The notes under the pieces are model-generated. The model ran no database searches, was not told the DNA's origin, and saw only the letters and a list, made by a program, of their open reading frames with translations. Source: Pseudomonadota bacterium (GTDB lineage: Bacteria > Pseudomonadota > Gammaproteobacteria > Steroidobacterales > Woeseiaceae). Taken from it: a stretch of 64,000 nt of DNA. The translations under genes and the position numbers were made by a program. The stretch lies in NCBI GenBank assembly GCA_022567295.1, contig JADFHE010000001.1, positions 62,001 through 126,000 of the forward strand. Reading direction: 5' to 3'. Positions 17,543 to 28,457 of the stretch are shown here, piece after piece; the first letter of the stretch is position 1, and each line of letters opens with the position of its first letter.

Positions 17543-18530
17543 GAGCAGCCACCGCAACATTCACCGGAACTTCGTCACACGCGAAGCTCGTTTCCAGAAT
17601 TCGCCAACACAATTCTTCGAAATCAATGCCGTCTTTACGCGCAGCCATCGGCACGAGACTATGGCTCGTCATGCCAGGAACCGTATTGACCTCGAGAACC
17701 AGCGGCTGGCCGTCAGCGCCGGTCATGAAATCGACCCGCCCCCAGCCTGTACAGCCGAGTTCGTTGAATGCTGCAACCGCGAGATTGGCGTACTGCTGCT
17801 CCTCAACGTCACTCGCGGTACCCTTGCAGATGTACTCGGTGCGATCGGATTCGTATTTTGCGCGGTAGTCGTAGAAGACTCGTGGTGTAACAATTCGAAT
17901 ACTCGGGAGAGCCCGACCCTGAAGTACAGCAACCGTGAATTCGTTACCATTGATGCAGCACTCCAAGATCGCGGTGTCGCCAAACTGCAAAGCCAGGGCA
18001 ACGGCTTCATTCAAATCGGCACGTTCGAAGACCTTCGACAGGCCGACGCTGGAGCCCTGACCCGACGGTTTGATGATTAACGGGAAACCGATCTGCTCTG
18101 CTGCAATCGATGCCTCAGCCTGGGAGCGCAATACTGCATATTCCGGTGTCGGGATGTCGGCAGCACCAAACAAGTGCTTGCTACGCACTTTGTCCATGGC
18201 AATCGCCGATGCCATCACGCCACTGCCCGTGTAGGGCACAGCTAACCACTGCAACGCGCCCTGCAGTGCACCGTCTTCTCCTCCCGGACCGTGCAAGGCA
18301 ACCCAGACGCGATCGAATCCTGCGGTGGCAAACTCAGCCATCGATTTCTCTGCCGGGTCCCACGCCTGAGCGTCGACTCCTCTCGTCTGCAGCGCATGGA
18401 GAACGGCTGCTCCGGTGTCGAGAGATACGTCACGTTCGCACGAGTCACCACCCAGCATCACGGCGACGCGACCGAACCCTGAAGCCTCGCTGACGACGTG
18501 ACGCTGTTCACTAATGACAGAGCTGCTCAT
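17532..18530 (-). CDS. ddl: D-alanine--D-alanine ligase
   Basis: Ddl makes the D-Ala-D-Ala dipeptide that MurF adds to the peptidoglycan precursor. It is an ATP-grasp enzyme of 332 residues with VAVMLGGDSCERDVSLDTG at the N terminus, PLIIKPSGQGSSVGLSKV in the ATP-binding region and VLEVNTVPGMTSHSLVP at the metal and substrate end. The ATG at 18530 overlaps the murB stop as TGATG. A GTG one codon earlier is the only alternative. GMTSHS rather than GLT is a minor variation. Confidence 0.97.
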   Translation of the reverse strand: MSSSVISEQRHVVSEASGFGRVAVMLGGDSCERDVSLDTGAAVLHALQTRGVDAQAWDPAEKSMAEFATAGFDRVWVALHGPGGEDGALQGALQWLAVPYTGSGVMASAIAMDKVRSKHLFGAADIPTPEYAVLRSQAEASIAAEQIGFPLIIKPSGQGSSVGLSKVFERADLNEAVALALQFGDTAILECCINGNEFTVAVLQGRALPSIRIVTPRVFYDYRAKYESDRTEYICKGTASDVEEQQYANLAVAAFNELGCTGWGRVDFMTGADGQPLVLEVNTVPGMTSHSLVPMAARKDGIDFEELCWRILETSFACDEVPVNVAVAAHGT

Positions 18531-19426
18531 CACCGCACCTTGCCAACAATGCGAACTTCATGCACAAGGCTGACACCGTGTTCGTCGAGAACGGTTTGAC
18601 GTACGTGTTCAATCAGTTCTTCAATGTCGGTAGCCGTCGCTGCATCACGATTGATAATGAAATTGGCGTGTTTTTCCGAAACTTCTGCGCCGCCAATACG
18701 GTGACCTTTCAGTCCGGCCGTCTCAATCAGCCGTGCCGAATAATCGCCGGGCGGGTTTCTGAATACCGATCCACAACTGGGCAAGCCCAGCGGCTGGGTT
18801 ATTTTGCGGCGGTCCAGCAGGGTTTTTAGTGTGTCGAAACTCGGCGTTACGTCCGGATCGAAGCAAAAAATCGCCTCCAGGAACCATTCGTTGACCGGAC
18901 CCGTCATGCTGCGATAACCGACCGTGAACTCTCCAGCTGCACGTTCGCGAATCTCGCCGGCACGATCAATCGTGCGCACTGATTCCACACGCTCCCAAGT
19001 CTCAAAGCCGTGCGCGCCTGCATTCATCGCCAGCGCTCCACCGACGGTGCCAGGAATACCGGCAAAGAACTCCGACGGACCCAGCTCCCAGCGTATGCAC
19101 TGGCGAGCCAGTTGCGTGCACGGTACTCCGGCCCCTGCACGGACACGGTGGTGATCGAGGTGATCAAGGCTACGCAATATTTTCGCGGCAGAAACGACGA
19201 CGCCGGGAATTCCGCCGTCACGCACCAGCAGGTTGCTGCCAACCCCGTGCCAGAAAAGCGGCGTTTCCGCATCGAGTTCCGCAAGGAATGAGGCGAGGTC
19301 TTCGATGCTGGCCGGCGTGAAGAAAGCTTCGGCCGGACCGCCAGTGCGCCAGGACGTATGGCGGCTCATCGGTTCGTTGAACCGCATCTCGCCCTGTACC
19401 GACAGGTCTTTTGCAGCGGTCATCAT
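18530..19426 (-). CDS. murB: UDP-N-acetylenolpyruvoylglucosamine reductase MurB
   Basis: MurB reduces the enolpyruvyl product of MurA to UDP-MurNAc using NADPH and FAD. The 298 residues have the N-terminal FAD fold opening with [14 protein letters not shown], then [20 protein letters not shown], and the catalytic-serine segment [19 protein letters not shown] near 240-255. The single-domain length fits the type II form better than the E. coli type I form. The ATG overlaps the murC stop (ATGA). The cluster order murC-murB-ddl is the usual one. Confidence 0.97.
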   Translation of the reverse strand: MMTAAKDLSVQGEMRFNEPMSRHTSWRTGGPAEAFFTPASIEDLASFLAELDAETPLFWHGVGSNLLVRDGGIPGVVVSAAKILRSLDHLDHHRVRAGAGVPCTQLARQCIRWELGPSEFFAGIPGTVGGALAMNAGAHGFETWERVESVRTIDRAGEIRERAAGEFTVGYRSMTGPVNEWFLEAIFCFDPDVTPSFDTLKTLLDRRKITQPLGLPSCGSVFRNPPGDYSARLIETAGLKGHRIGGAEVSEKHANFIINRDAATATDIEELIEHVRQTVLDEHGVSLVHEVRIVGKVR

Positions 19427-20859
19427 TTGTGCACCTTCAATACCGGGGCATTGCTGATGAGCTCGGGCAATCTGGCCGCGTACGCACCGATATCGCCCGC
19501 ACCCATAGTCAGGACCAGGTCACCATCCTCGAGCAGGTCCAACAGAACCGGTTGCAGATCGTCCAGGGCTTCCACAAATACCGGTTCAATGGAACCGCGC
19601 GTACGCACCGCCCGCGCCATCGCGCGGCCGTCAGCGCCCGCAATCGGCTCCTCACCTGCGGCGTACACGTCAAGCAACACGAGGACGTCGGCGTCACTCA
19701 GGACCGTCGCAAAATCGTCCATCAGGTCGCGCGTGCGCGAATATCGATGGGGCTGAAATACCAATACGACGCGCTTCCCGGGCCAGCCTGATCTGGCGGC
19801 CGATAATGTCGCTGCAATTTCCGTCGGGTGGTGTCCGTAGTCATCGATCAGCATCACGGTGCCAGCCACGGTCCTCACGTCGCCCAACCTTTGAAAACGG
19901 CGGTCGATGCCTTCGAAATCTTCAAGTGCTTTGACGACGGCGGCATCGCTAATCTGCAGCTCATCCGCAACCGCGATCGCGGCGAGTGCGTTTTGCACGT
20001 TATGCATGCCGGGTAACGGCAAGGTTACGTGCAGTTGTAAGCGTGCGGTTGACGAGTCACCGCTACGCAGCACGTCAAACGTCGATATGCTCTCCGAAAA
20101 CTCGATATTGATCGCCCGCACATCCGCATCTTCGTTGGTGCCATACGTTGTAATTGAACGACCGATGTCGCTGAGAATATCGTTGACCCCGGGGTCATCC
20201 CCACAGACGACGGCCAAACCGTAGAACGGCAGGTTGTGCAGGAACTCGACAAAACTGCTCTTCAACTTTTCAATATCGCCGTCGTATGTCGCCATATGAT
20301 CGGCATCGATATTCGTTACCACGGCGAGCATCGGCTTGAGATGAACAAACGACGCGTCGCTTTCGTCAGCCTCGGCGACCAGGTAGTCACCTTGTCCCAG
20401 TCGAGCGTTGGCATCTGCGCTTTTCAGGCGACCGCCGATTACGAAGGTCGGGTCGAGACCACCTTCAGCGAGCACGCTCGCAATCAGGCTCGTCGTTGTC
20501 GTTTTCCCATGCGTGCCGGCAACCGCTACTGAGTACCTAAAGCGCATCAACTCCGCCAGCATTTCTGCCCGGCTGACAACCGGCATGAGTTGCTCTCTGG
20601 CAGCTGCAACTTCGAGATTGGTTTCATCGACCGCGCTGGAAACGACAACGGCATCAGCGTTGCGAATGTTGTCAGCAGCATGTCCGATGAATACCGTGGC
20701 ACCCTGTTTCTCAAGGCGCTTGGTTTGTTTGTTGCTATTCAGATCCGAGCCCTGCACAGCATAACCAAGACTCAACATCACCTCGGCGATACCCGACATC
20801 CCGGAACCGCCGATGCCGACGAAGTGCACGCAGTGAATGCGGCGCATACGCTTGATCAT
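19423..20859 (-). CDS. murC: UDP-N-acetylmuramate--L-alanine ligase MurC
   Basis: MurC adds the first amino acid, L-Ala, to UDP-MurNAc. The start ATG at 20859 is chosen because CGGGAG lies seven bases before it; an upstream TTG at 20913 would overlap murG. The 478 residues have the N-terminal dinucleotide-like loop [15 protein letters not shown], the ATP loop [12 protein letters not shown] at about 114-125, and [12 protein letters not shown], the conserved central-domain to C-terminal segment of MurC. The stop overlaps the murB start by four bases. Confidence 0.97.
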   Translation of the reverse strand: MIKRMRRIHCVHFVGIGGSGMSGIAEVMLSLGYAVQGSDLNSNKQTKRLEKQGATVFIGHAADNIRNADAVVVSSAVDETNLEVAAAREQLMPVVSRAEMLAELMRFRYSVAVAGTHGKTTTTSLIASVLAEGGLDPTFVIGGRLKSADANARLGQGDYLVAEADESDASFVHLKPMLAVVTNIDADHMATYDGDIEKLKSSFVEFLHNLPFYGLAVVCGDDPGVNDILSDIGRSITTYGTNEDADVRAINIEFSESISTFDVLRSGDSSTARLQLHVTLPLPGMHNVQNALAAIAVADELQISDAAVVKALEDFEGIDRRFQRLGDVRTVAGTVMLIDDYGHHPTEIAATLSAARSGWPGKRVVLVFQPHRYSRTRDLMDDFATVLSDADVLVLLDVYAAGEEPIAGADGRAMARAVRTRGSIEPVFVEALDDLQPVLLDLLEDGDLVLTMGAGDIGAYAARLPELISNAPVLKVHK

Positions 20860-20902
20860 GCCGTGCTCCCGAACTGCGGCAGGCTGGGCGATGCAAAGTG
20901 TT

Positions 20903-21991
20903 TCATGCAACACCTCCCGCTTGTTGAAGACAAAGCTCGGTAATGCGGCTCAACGCTTCAGGTTTCGCCAGTGCACGAGCCTTGTCGGCTCGCTGCAGTA
21001 ATGTCGCCCGCGATTGCAACCAGTCACGCAACAGGCTCGCAAGCCGCTCCGCAGTGAGATCACTTTCCTGAATGATCGTGGCGGCGCCCGCTGCAGTTAA
21101 TGCCCCCGCATTTGCAGTTTGATGGTCATCAACTGCCGCTGGATACGGCACGAAAAGCGCTGGTACGCCGACGGCGCAAAGCTCAGCAACTGTCAGGGCA
21201 CCTGCCCTGCAGACGACCAGGTCGGCCCAGGCGTAAGCTCCCGCCATATCTTCGATGAACGGCAGCAACTCAGCTTCGACGTTGTGGTCCGCATAGGCCT
21301 GCTTCGCTGCCTCCAGTGTGCGACCACCGCATTGATGGCGAACCAGCGGCCGCACTTCGGCATCGAGCAAAGCCAGTGCCGCCGGTACCGTGCGATTCAG
21401 CGCGAGCGCCCCCTGGCTGCCACCGAGAATCAGCAGTCGCAACGGTCCCTGCCGGTCGTTGTAGCGCGCTGCCGGCAGCGGGACAGCCGCGATCTCCTCG
21501 CGTACCGGATTGCCGACGGTTTCTACAACGACGCTGGAATCAAAACTGCCCGGGAAGGCTTGCAGCACAACCCGGGCAAGACGCGCCAGAAGACGGTTGG
21601 TCATGCCTGCAGCAGCATTCTGCTCGTGGATAACGAGTGGACGGCGAGTAAGCCAGGCAGCAACACCACCCGGTCCACTAACGAATCCACCCATACCGAG
21701 CACGGCTGCAGGACGACGGCGAATAATTACGGCTAGCGACTGAATCAATGCCCAGCCAATTTGTAGTGGAGCAACGATTAAAGCCAGCAGGCCTTTGTGT
21801 CGCAGGCCTTGCACGCTGATCCATTCCATATCGATTCCGGCTTCGGGAACGATGCGCGACTCCAGGCCGCGACGAGTTCCCAGCCAAACGACATTGTGAG
21901 ACTTAGACTGCAGCGCGCGTGCGACGGCGAGCGCTGGATACACGTGCCCGCCGGTGCCGCCAGCCATAATAAGTATTGTCCGCGAGCTCAT
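20903..21991 (-). CDS. murG: UDP-GlcNAc:lipid I GlcNAc transferase MurG
   Basis: MurG converts lipid I to lipid II on the cytoplasmic face of the inner membrane. It is a 362-residue GT-B glycosyltransferase with the G-loop [16 protein letters not shown] at about 9-24, the second G-loop [13 protein letters not shown] near 190 and the donor-binding [17 protein letters not shown] near 270. The start overlaps the ftsW stop by four bases (ATGA). It is followed, 43 bp on, by murC. Confidence 0.97.
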   Translation of the reverse strand: MSSRTILIMAGGTGGHVYPALAVARALQSKSHNVVWLGTRRGLESRIVPEAGIDMEWISVQGLRHKGLLALIVAPLQIGWALIQSLAVIIRRRPAAVLGMGGFVSGPGGVAAWLTRRPLVIHEQNAAAGMTNRLLARLARVVLQAFPGSFDSSVVVETVGNPVREEIAAVPLPAARYNDRQGPLRLLILGGSQGALALNRTVPAALALLDAEVRPLVRHQCGGRTLEAAKQAYADHNVEAELLPFIEDMAGAYAWADLVVCRAGALTVAELCAVGVPALFVPYPAAVDDHQTANAGALTAAGAATIIQESDLTAERLASLLRDWLQSRATLLQRADKARALAKPEALSRITELCLQQAGGVA

Positions 21992-23190
21992 GACTTGCTG
22001 CTCCGCCTGGTGCGTTTATGGCGCTTCCGATTGACGGGCTTGGCATCGACCGCCAGTTCATGGTGTATCCGCAGCAACAAGGCGATGCAGATCATCGTAA
22101 TGACCAGACTGCTGCGCCCGTAACTGATCAGAGGCAGCGTTAGTCCCTTGGTTGGCAGGAGACCCATATTGACGCCGATATTGATGAAGGCCTGCGTGCC
22201 CAGCCAGGATCCAAGGCCGATCGCGATATAAGCCTCGAAAAACCTTTCGGCATTCGCAGCACGCATGGCGAGCTTGAACACGCGCCAGAGCAGAGCAAGA
22301 AATAATGCAATTAGTACCAACGAGCCCGCGAGACCAAACTCTTCTGCATACACTGCGAATACAAAGTCAGTGTGTGCTTCCGGCAAGTAAAAAAGTTTCT
22401 GCACGCTGTCGCCAAGCCCGACACCAAACCACTCACCGCGGCCAATCGCGATCAGGGACTGCGTCAATTGGAATCCCGAGTTGAACGGATCAGCCCAGGG
22501 ATCCAGAAAACCGGTCAGCCGCTGCATGCGATAAGGTGAAACAAAGGCGAGAGCTGCCATGACCAGCACCGCCGTGGTGAAGAACACGAGGAAATCACGA
22601 AGGCGAGCACCGGCAACGAACATCATGACCATCGCGGTTGCCAGCAAGATCACGGCTGCACCAAAATCCGGCTCAGCAAGCAACAGGATGCACGCCGCGC
22701 TCAAGACGACCATCGGTCGCAGAAAGCCGGTGAATTTTGTGCGTAAGCATTTATTGCGACGAACAAGGTAGCCGGCCAGCCAAAGCAGGAAGCAGAGTCG
22801 TGCGGGCTCGGATACTTGCAGATTCATCATACCGACTTGCAGCCAGCGTGTGCTGCCGTTGACCTGATGGCCCACACCGGGAATGAGCACAATAATCAGT
22901 AGCAACAGCCCGACGAGCAGCATTACCGGGCCGAGACTTCGCCAGACCTGCATGGGAATGAATAGACAAATGAAGCCTGCAGCACCGCCGATGGCAGCGG
23001 CAAGCAATTGCCGTTGTACATAGAAGAAAGGATTGTTCGTGGCATTATCGGATACGGATATTGACGCAGAGGCGAGAATCACGAAACCACCCATCAACAA
23101 CGCCAAAACAATCGTCAACAAGACCGGGTCGATTTGCAATTCCGTTTTGATGCGGGCTGGAAACGGTACAGTTGCGCTGCGAATCGTCAT
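21988..23190 (-). CDS. ftsW: Septal peptidoglycan glycosyltransferase FtsW
   Basis: FtsW is the SEDS-family polymerase that works with FtsI to make septal peptidoglycan. The ATG at 23190 overlaps the murD stop as ATGA and gives 400 residues; a longer frame open to 23268 lies inside murD and is rejected. About ten membrane helices are visible. LLAEPDFGAAVILLATAM contains the conserved catalytic Asp of SEDS proteins. NIGVNMGLLPTKGLTLPLIS is the C-terminal family signature. The tail is basic ([14 protein letters not shown]). Confidence 0.97.
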   Translation of the reverse strand: MTIRSATVPFPARIKTELQIDPVLLTIVLALLMGGFVILASASISVSDNATNNPFFYVQRQLLAAAIGGAAGFICLFIPMQVWRSLGPVMLLVGLLLLIIVLIPGVGHQVNGSTRWLQVGMMNLQVSEPARLCFLLWLAGYLVRRNKCLRTKFTGFLRPMVVLSAACILLLAEPDFGAAVILLATAMVMMFVAGARLRDFLVFFTTAVLVMAALAFVSPYRMQRLTGFLDPWADPFNSGFQLTQSLIAIGRGEWFGVGLGDSVQKLFYLPEAHTDFVFAVYAEEFGLAGSLVLIALFLALLWRVFKLAMRAANAERFFEAYIAIGLGSWLGTQAFINIGVNMGLLPTKGLTLPLISYGRSSLVITMICIALLLRIHHELAVDAKPVNRKRHKRTRRSSKS

Positions 23191-24521
23191 CGCTTTAACC
23201 CCTCCACCGCATCGCAGAACGCGTCGCCCCTCTCCATATAATTCGTGTATTGGTCCAAACTCGCGCACGCCGGCGCGAGCAGCACAGTATCTTCAGACTC
23301 GGCACAATTCGCTGCCATGCTCACCGCGGCGCCCATCGTATCGGCAAAGTGGATGGGCATTACGGTGTCGAGTGCGTGCGCAATTTTCTCGGCGTCTTTG
23401 CCAATTAATACGGCGCCACGCAATTTGTCCTCGACTGCGACAGCCAGATCTCTGAAGTCGCCGCCTTTGCCGTCGCCGCCGGCGACCAGCACTAGCATCG
23501 TATCGACTGACTGAACCGATGCGACGGCCGCCGCGACATTGGTCGCCTTGGAGTCGTTTATGTAGTCAACGGCGCCAATACGTGCAACGAACTGCATACG
23601 ATGAGGCAGCCCCGGGAACTCCACCAACACCTGCAGCATCGCGGCCATTTCCAGTCCGAGCAGGTCTCCGGCCGCCAGTGCCGCGAGCGCGTTGAGGTGG
23701 TTATGCACGCCGTACATCGCGAGATCACGAGACGCAAGCAACAATGTTTCACCACAGGCCAGATAAGTCTTGTCCTCATTGACGCAGAGGCCGTATTGAC
23801 CCTTTTCGGGCACATCGGCTCCGAAACTTATGACCCGGTCACATTTTTTGCTGTGCATCACCGCTGCATCGTCTGCGCGATTAACTACTGCGGCCTCAGC
23901 GTCACGGTACACGCGGTATTTCGCGTTCCGGTACTCATCTTCGTCGGCGTGCCAGTCCAGATGGTCCGGCGAAACGTTTAGCAGCACCGCAACTCTTGCC
24001 GGCAGGTTTCGAGTGCGGTGCAATTGGAAACTCGATAATTCCAATACGTACAGGTCGGGCTCTTCCTGACTCAGCAAATCCAGCGCCGGTTCACCCAGAT
24101 TTCCACCCGCGAGCACCTGGCGTCCGTCCGCCCGGCACATCTGATACAACAATGTCGTCACGGTGCTCTTGCCGTTCGATCCTGTAACAACGACGAATGG
24201 CGCTGACGCGTCATGGGCGAATAATTCAATATCGGAAACGACGTCGATCTTTTTCTTAAGTGCCGTCTCCAGCAAAGGATGGCTGTCAGATATGCCCGGC
24301 GAAGCAATTATCCGCTTTATATTTTTGGGTAACTTATTGTCGCCGAGCAATATCGTGGCGTCTGGACAGATTTCCTCCAGTTCGTCAAGACCCGGTGGTT
24401 CATCGCGACTGTCGAAGTATGTCGCGACGATGTCGTTGCGCTGAAAATAACGCGCGATCGACAAGCCGGTGGCGCCGAGGCCCACGACCAGATCCCCTGC
24501 CGTTGTGCGTGAACCGCTCAT
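23187..24521 (-). CDS. murD: UDP-N-acetylmuramoyl-L-alanine--D-glutamate ligase MurD
   Basis: MurD adds D-Glu to UDP-MurNAc-L-Ala. The 444 residues start with the Rossmann-like [17 protein letters not shown], carry the ATP loop [14 protein letters not shown] at about 112-125, then [17 protein letters not shown] and [17 protein letters not shown], the C-terminal domain signature. [12 protein letters not shown] near 345 is typical of MurD. The gene overlaps its neighbours mraY and ftsW by four bases at each end. Confidence 0.97.
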   Translation of the reverse strand: MSGSRTTAGDLVVGLGATGLSIARYFQRNDIVATYFDSRDEPPGLDELEEICPDATILLGDNKLPKNIKRIIASPGISDSHPLLETALKKKIDVVSDIELFAHDASAPFVVVTGSNGKSTVTTLLYQMCRADGRQVLAGGNLGEPALDLLSQEEPDLYVLELSSFQLHRTRNLPARVAVLLNVSPDHLDWHADEDEYRNAKYRVYRDAEAAVVNRADDAAVMHSKKCDRVISFGADVPEKGQYGLCVNEDKTYLACGETLLLASRDLAMYGVHNHLNALAALAAGDLLGLEMAAMLQVLVEFPGLPHRMQFVARIGAVDYINDSKATNVAAAVASVQSVDTMLVLVAGGDGKGGDFRDLAVAVEDKLRGAVLIGKDAEKIAHALDTVMPIHFADTMGAAVSMAANCAESEDTVLLAPACASLDQYTNYMERGDAFCDAVEGLKR

Positions 24522-25600
24522 CGTATTTTCAGACTCGCCAATCCGACCAACACCAGGATGAAGGTGATAATCCAGAATCGAACGATGACTTTCGGCTCTG
24601 CCCAGCCTTTAAGTTCGAAATGATGGTGTAGCGGCGCCATGCGGAAGACACGCTTGCCAGTGAGTTTGAACGACGCCACCTGGATCATGACTGACAGGGT
24701 TTCGACGACGAAAACGCCACCCATTATCGCCAGCACGATCTCCTGTCGAACAACGACAGCAACGACGCCGAGTGCTGCACCGAGCGACAACGCGCCGATG
24801 TCTCCCATAAAAACCTGAGCCGGATACGTGTTGAACCAGAGAAAGCCCAGCCCCGCACCGGCCAACGCCGCACAAAAAACCATGATTTCGCCACTGCCGG
24901 GAACGAATGGTATCCCGAGGTATTCGGAGAAATTCGCGTTACCCGTCACGTATGCGAACAGACCCAATGCGCCGCCGACCAGCACGGTCGGCATAATCGC
25001 GAGTCCGTCGAGGCCGTCAGTAAGATTTACGGCGTTACTGAAGCCAACAATAAAAAAGTACGTTACGACGACCTGGAACATGCCAAGCGGTATAGCCAGA
25101 TCCTTAAAATACGGAATCAATAATGAGGTTTGAACCTCATCAGTCGCCGTAACGTACAGAGCAATCGCGGCAATGAGTGCCGCAGTGGACTGCCAGAAGA
25201 ACTTTTGCATCGCCGAGATTCCGGCGGGGTCCTGCAATACGAGTTTCTTGTAGTCGTCGACGTAGCCGATGACACCGAAAGACAGCGTTACGAAAAGAAC
25301 GATCCAGACATACGGATTATCGAGATCCGCCCACAAAAGCGTGGCTACCGTGATCGCGGTTAGAATCAACGCGCCACCCATTGTGGGCGTACCTGCTTTG
25401 AGAAGGTGCGCCTCAGGACCATCATTGCGCACAGGCTGGCCGAGTTGATTCGCGCTCAGGCTCTTGATCATCTTTGGCCCGATGATGAATGAAATCGTGA
25501 GCGCAGTCAGCGCGCCAAGAATTGCGCGCATCGTCAAATAGTTGAATACGTTAAAACCAGACTCGAACTGGGCCAGATATTCGGTGAGATAAAGCAGCAT
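24518..25600 (-). CDS. mraY: Phospho-MurNAc-pentapeptide transferase MraY
   Basis: MraY attaches the UDP-MurNAc-pentapeptide to undecaprenyl phosphate, forming lipid I. The 360 residues fold as ten membrane helices. Family signatures are [12 protein letters not shown], the aspartate-rich [20 protein letters not shown], and the histidine motif [17 protein letters not shown] near the C terminus. The start overlaps the murF stop by one base (TGATG) and the stop overlaps the murD start. Confidence 0.98.
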   Translation of the reverse strand: MLLYLTEYLAQFESGFNVFNYLTMRAILGALTALTISFIIGPKMIKSLSANQLGQPVRNDGPEAHLLKAGTPTMGGALILTAITVATLLWADLDNPYVWIVLFVTLSFGVIGYVDDYKKLVLQDPAGISAMQKFFWQSTAALIAAIALYVTATDEVQTSLLIPYFKDLAIPLGMFQVVVTYFFIVGFSNAVNLTDGLDGLAIMPTVLVGGALGLFAYVTGNANFSEYLGIPFVPGSGEIMVFCAALAGAGLGFLWFNTYPAQVFMGDIGALSLGAALGVVAVVVRQEIVLAIMGGVFVVETLSVMIQVASFKLTGKRVFRMAPLHHHFELKGWAEPKVIVRFWIITFILVLVGLASLKIR

Positions 25601-26958
25601 CAGGCTTCCTGCCTCACTGGACCTGCGCGCCGCAGAGCATCAACCACACGTTCCATGCGCATCGATCGCGATCCTTTGACGAGTACGTTGGTCGAATTAT
25701 TCACCCGGCGGACATCAGTTAGCAGCGCATCGATGTCTGCGTACCAATTTGCACCGTCGCCGAATCCGTCGACGCAGTGCCGCGACAATTCGCCTAGCGC
25801 GAACAAGCGGTTAACACCGCTTGCTCGAGCTGCCGCCCCAACCTCGCGATGCAAATCCCTTGCATCTTCTCCGAGTTCTTTCATGTCGCCTAACACCAGC
25901 CAGCTCTTGCCTTCGAGACCAGCCAGAAACTCTGCGGCCGCAACCACGGACAACGGGTTCGCGTTGTAACTGTCGTCAAACAGCGCGCATCCATTAAGTC
26001 CAGCAAGCGGCTGCAAGCGGCCCTCGAGGGCGTCCACACTTTCAAGCGCCAACTTGATCTGCCGGGCATTAATATCGAATGCCGTTGCAACTGCCGCTGC
26101 CGCACACGCATTGCGGATGTTGTGAATGCCCGGCAGCGACAGTGACACCGCAATAGAATCATTGGGTAGTTGCAGATCGAATTGCGAACCAGCCGCATTC
26201 GTAACGATACCGTCAGCCCTGACGATGGCAGACTCAGCGAAACCAAAGCTCAGAATTTGCACATCCTGGACAAGCGACGCCCAGTACTTGTAGTACGCGT
26301 CGTCGGCATTTAATACAGCGAATTGCGGGCGATGCCTGTTTAACAGAATTTCGCCTTTCGCCTGTGCGACTCCCTCGATGGACCCAAATCCTTCCAGATG
26401 TGCTGCACCGGCATTCGTAATGACAACCACATCAGGATTCGCCAACGACGCGAGGTAGGCGATTTCGCCCGCGTGATTAGCACCCATTTCCAGTACCGCA
26501 TACTCATGCTCCTCGTTGATGCGAGCGAGCATTAACGGCATTCCAATTTCATTGTTCAGATTACCGTCAGTCGCCAATGTCGGCCCCAGCGAACCAAGAC
26601 ATGCCGCGACCAGTTCTTTCAGTGTCGTCTTGCCATTGCTGCCTGTGATACCCACTACGCGAACACTTTTGCTGTTGCGCCAGCTAGCGCCAAAACAACC
26701 GAGCGCATGCTTTGCATCTTCGACAGCTATCTGCGCGATGTCGTCTGCGGCAATTTTGCTGACAACGGCCCCAGCGGCCCCCTTGGCGTGAGCTTTCCCG
26801 ACGTAATCGTGGCCGTCGAAATTCGGGCCCTGTAATGCGAAAAACAATTCGCCGCCGCGAATCGATCGACTATCTGTGCTAATGCCATCAAATGTCCGGT
26901 CATCGCCATGCAACACGCCGTTCATGTGTTTGGCAGCGGAGGAAAGCGAATCGATCAT
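25600..26958 (-). CDS. murF: UDP-MurNAc-tripeptide--D-Ala-D-Ala ligase MurF
   Basis: MurF completes the cytoplasmic pentapeptide precursor by adding D-Ala-D-Ala. The 452 residues contain the N-terminal [24 protein letters not shown], the ATP loop [14 protein letters not shown] at about 103-116, NDEIGMPL-like [15 protein letters not shown], and SYNANPLSV in the C-terminal domain. Both ends overlap neighbours (ATGA with murE, TGATG with mraY), so it is translated as part of the polycistron. Confidence 0.97.
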   Translation of the reverse strand: MIDSLSSAAKHMNGVLHGDDRTFDGISTDSRSIRGGELFFALQGPNFDGHDYVGKAHAKGAAGAVVSKIAADDIAQIAVEDAKHALGCFGASWRNSKSVRVVGITGSNGKTTLKELVAACLGSLGPTLATDGNLNNEIGMPLMLARINEEHEYAVLEMGANHAGEIAYLASLANPDVVVITNAGAAHLEGFGSIEGVAQAKGEILLNRHRPQFAVLNADDAYYKYWASLVQDVQILSFGFAESAIVRADGIVTNAAGSQFDLQLPNDSIAVSLSLPGIHNIRNACAAAAVATAFDINARQIKLALESVDALEGRLQPLAGLNGCALFDDSYNANPLSVVAAAEFLAGLEGKSWLVLGDMKELGEDARDLHREVGAAARASGVNRLFALGELSRHCVDGFGDGANWYADIDALLTDVRRVNNSTNVLVKGSRSMRMERVVDALRRAGPVRQEA

Positions 26959-28457
26959 TTTTCGCTCCCCTTCACATGGATGGCCGCTGCAGCGAGTGCG
27001 TAGTCGGAAAACGGATGAAAATCGCCCGCCACTTCCTGATAGTCCTCATGCCCCTTACCGGCAATGAGCACAACATCGGCTGGACCGGCATTTGCGACCG
27101 TCCACGCGATCGCGGCCGAGCGCTCCTCGATAACGGTTACGGCTTCAGCTTTACTGAATCCAACCAGTATCTGGTCAATGATTTCCTGCGGGTTTTCATT
27201 GCGCGGATTGTCGCTGGTGACAATAACGTTGTCCGCCAGGCGCTCCACCAGCTTGCCCATCAACGGTCGCTTGCCGGTATCGCGGTCACCACCGCAGCCG
27301 AACAGACACCACAACTTGCCGCGACAATGCGGGCGCAAAGCCCGCAGCGCTGATTCGATCGCATTCGGCGTATGGGCGTAGTCGACATAAATCGCGGTGC
27401 CGGTACGTGCGACGCGCTGCATCCGCCCTGGCGGCGCTTCGACCCGCTGCAGCAAATCACATGCACGCTTGAGGTCTGTGCCCAGGGTCAGCAAATAAGC
27501 GAGCACAATCGCCGCATTTGCGACATTGAAGTCGCCCGGCAATGGCAGCTTGAATTGTCCATCACCCCAGGAGCTGGTGAAATTAATGTCGGAACCCTGC
27601 TCATTCGCGACGACGGAGCGTGCGAAAACATGCGGCCGGCCATTCGCTACGCGGTCGAAATGAGTTGATACGGTAACAACGTCCTGACCACAGCGTGCCG
27701 CTAATTCCGCGCCAAACTCTGAATCGAGGTTGATGATTTTGGTGTTCGGGCTGTGCGCGAGAAACAGGCGGGCTTTGCTTTCAAAATAACTCCGCATGTC
27801 GCCGTGATAATCGAGATGATCTCGAGTCAGATTCGTAAACAACACGGTGTCGAAATCCACGCCGTCCAAACGACCCTGCGACAGGGCGTGGGACGAAACC
27901 TCGAGGGCCGCGTGTGTCGCGTCTTGTTCCACGAAATCTGCGAGATGTCCATGCAGCTCTAATACCGCTGGCGTCGTCATCCCCTCGGCAGCTTGTAATT
28001 CGTCGACGCCGAAACCGAGTGTGCCGACGTAACCACAGCGTTCGCCGAGCTGATGCAGACATTGTGCAATCAGCCACGCAACAGTCGTTTTGCCGTTTGT
28101 ACCCGTGATGCCAATTGTTTTCAGGTTGCTGGACGGATTGCTGTAAAACCGGTTCGCGATTTCACCCAATTTTGTGCCCAGGTTTTCAACAGCGATGGTC
28201 GGCACGCCACTGTCGGCCGGTGCATCCGCTGTACTCGTGTCCCAGGCCACCGCACAGACGCCCGCGCGGCGTGCCTCTTGCAGGTAGTCGAGACCGTGGC
28301 TTGCAGCACCTTTGCAGGCGAGAAACAGGAACCCACTCTTCAATCGACGGCTGTCGCTCGAGATACCGATTACCGGGATGTCAGGCGCGTCCGCGTAACC
28401 CTGCATCAATTTGGCAAGTGTCAGTGTGGATTGCATTTGTGTCGCCGGCACGCTCAT
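26955..28457 (-). CDS. murE: UDP-MurNAc-L-Ala-D-Glu--meso-diaminopimelate ligase MurE
   Basis: MurE adds the third stem residue. The 500-residue protein has the ATP loop GITGTNGKTTVAWL at about 116-129 and the substrate-specificity motif DNPR in TSDNPRNENPQEI, which marks a meso-diaminopimelate enzyme rather than an L-Lys one. LTRDHLDYHGDM carries the carbamylated-lysine-domain signature region. This matches Gram-negative peptidoglycan. The start overlaps the ftsI stop as ATGA. Confidence 0.97.
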   Translation of the reverse strand: MSVPATQMQSTLTLAKLMQGYADAPDIPVIGISSDSRRLKSGFLFLACKGAASHGLDYLQEARRAGVCAVAWDTSTADAPADSGVPTIAVENLGTKLGEIANRFYSNPSSNLKTIGITGTNGKTTVAWLIAQCLHQLGERCGYVGTLGFGVDELQAAEGMTTPAVLELHGHLADFVEQDATHAALEVSSHALSQGRLDGVDFDTVLFTNLTRDHLDYHGDMRSYFESKARLFLAHSPNTKIINLDSEFGAELAARCGQDVVTVSTHFDRVANGRPHVFARSVVANEQGSDINFTSSWGDGQFKLPLPGDFNVANAAIVLAYLLTLGTDLKRACDLLQRVEAPPGRMQRVARTGTAIYVDYAHTPNAIESALRALRPHCRGKLWCLFGCGGDRDTGKRPLMGKLVERLADNVIVTSDNPRNENPQEIIDQILVGFSKAEAVTVIEERSAAIAWTVANAGPADVVLIAGKGHEDYQEVAGDFHPFSDYALAAAAIHVKGSEK